NCBI GenBank assembly: GCA_963558185.1
Contig: CAUWFE010000002.1
Location: 1-64,000, forward strand
DNA from: UMGS1663 sp963558185
GTDB taxonomy: Bacteria; Bacillota; Clostridia; TANB77; CAG-508
Reading direction: 5' to 3'
DNA: 64,000 nucleotides
Each line of letters opens with the position of its first letter. Position 1 is the first letter of the stretch. The translations under genes and the position numbers were made by a program. This document shows positions 63,452 through 64,000 of the stretch, in pieces. Below the pieces are notes generated by a model. The model was not told the origin of the DNA, ran no database searches, and saw only the letters and a program-made list of their open reading frames with translations.

Positions 63452-63480
63452 ATAGTATGTAAGTTTAAAAATCTAATTTT

Positions 63481-63512
63481 ATGAGACTGCTGAAAAGTGG
63501 TCTCATTTAATA
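63481..63512 (+). terminator. Terminator of glmM
   Basis: ATGAGAC (63481-63487) pairs with GTCTCAT (63501-63507), followed by TT; the loop AAAAG and a CTG/CAG-like inner pairing are short. Confidence 0.65.
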
Positions 63513-63538
63513 TATAATAGAACTTGGAGGAATAATAA

Positions 63539-64000
63539 ATGAGAGATATAAGAATAGAAAAATTAGCAAAAAATTTATTAACACATTCTGTTAAACTTAA
63601 AAAAGATGAGAAAATATTAATAGAAATTATTGGATTAGACGGAATTCCATTAGGAAAAGAGTTGATAAAACAAGCTGAAAAAATAGGAGCTTATCCATGT
63701 TTTAATATAATAGATTATAAAATAATGAGAGAAATGGTTATGAATGCATCGGAAGAACAAATAAAACAATATGCTAAATATGATTTAAAAAGAATGCAAG
63801 AAATGGATGCATATATTGGAATAAGAGCGGGAGAAAATACAGCAGAATTAAATGGAATATCAGAAGAAAAAATGGAATTATATAATAAATATTATACATT
63901 ACCAGTACATTTTGAAGAAAGGGTAAAAAACACAAAATGGTGTATATTAAGATATCCTAATGCTTCAATGGCACAAATGAGTAATATGAGTACAGAAGAA
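63539..64000 (+). CDS. M29 family aminopeptidase, 5' part (cut by window edge)
   Basis: The first 154 codons, open to the window end. MRDIRIEKLAKNLLTHSVKL and YIGIRAGENTAELNGIS match the N-terminal domain of thermophilic-type M29 (AmpS/AmpT) metalloaminopeptidases. The Glu/His/Asp metal site lies beyond the edge. GGAGG precedes the ATG. Confidence 0.88.
   Translation, partial: MRDIRIEKLAKNLLTHSVKLKKDEKILIEIIGLDGIPLGKELIKQAEKIGAYPCFNIIDYKIMREMVMNASEEQIKQYAKYDLKRMQEMDAYIGIRAGENTAELNGISEEKMELYNKYYTLPVHFEERVKNTKWCILRYPNASMAQMSNMSTEE

Overview
The window is very AT-rich DNA with dense, short-spaced genes, AGGAGG-type ribosome binding sites, TTG/GTG as well as ATG starts, and U-tract hairpin terminators. 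A gerA-type germinant receptor cluster, RNase R, AddA, a CpsB/CpsD phosphoregulatory pair and sortase-type surface anchoring point to a spore-forming, low-GC Clostridia bacterium, probably an uncultured gut lineage (inference). No tRNA, rRNA or CRISPR array was seen. TGA behaves as a stop, apart from one decayed small ORF.

Layout. 1-8 kb: a GH57 glucan-branching enzyme with a DUF4912 protein, then FIST, an aldehyde dehydrogenase, a prepilin-like protein with an FGE/C-type-lectin end, and ribosomal protein L32. 8-14 kb: three tandem giant membrane proteins (PTPS-related/YfhO-like) and two orphan small genes. 14-20 kb: housekeeping genes der, plsY, gpsA, secG and rnr. 20-24.3 kb: gerAA (twice frameshifted), gerAB, gerAC and a previously uncalled 59-residue membrane protein, all on the minus strand. 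24.4-28.3 kb: addA and an S4-domain RqcP-like gene. 28.3-32.8 kb: an accessory stretch of orphan genes, each with its own strong promoter and terminator, including a small RNA built from two tandem H-type pseudoknots and a possible decayed integrative element between 56-bp repeats of the asnB 3' end. 32.8-39.6 kb: an AsnB-like protein lacking its catalytic Cys, an SGNH/DUF4358/ECF sigma/RsiV-like operon, an orphan gene and an Fe-dependent alcohol dehydrogenase.

39.6-62 kb is a surface-polysaccharide locus. It starts with a VanZ-Alg14 fusion and Alg13. A promoter followed by an 84-bp array of nested palindromes then leads into a 15-gene operon (41.36-56.59 kb). This operon holds a UDP-sugar 4,6-dehydratase, a phosphoglycosyl transferase, an aldolase, an acyltransferase, a 2-hydroxyacid dehydrogenase, five glycosyltransferases, an EpsG-like polymerase, a Wzx flippase, two hexapeptide acetyltransferases and a beta-helix protein. 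Next come a secreted LRR protein with a C-terminal dockerin and a cohesin-like protein with a sortase signal, likely a surface receptor/ligand pair. The Wzz/BY-kinase/CpsB-phosphatase module follows, then glmM (cell-wall precursor) and the start of an M29 aminopeptidase.

The main non-coding observations are: (1) the tandem-pseudoknot RNA at 29.33-29.50 kb; (2) TGTAAY boxes repeated at exactly 11-bp intervals upstream of three genes (6.2, 28.3 and 58.4 kb), suggesting one OmpR/PhoB-type regulon linking surface proteins; (3) a dispersed family of about 180-250 bp (three copies) whose terminal inverted repeats differ between copies but remain self-complementary; (4) the palindromic leader of the polysaccharide operon; (5) a 35-bp palindrome inside the ORF6N coding sequence.
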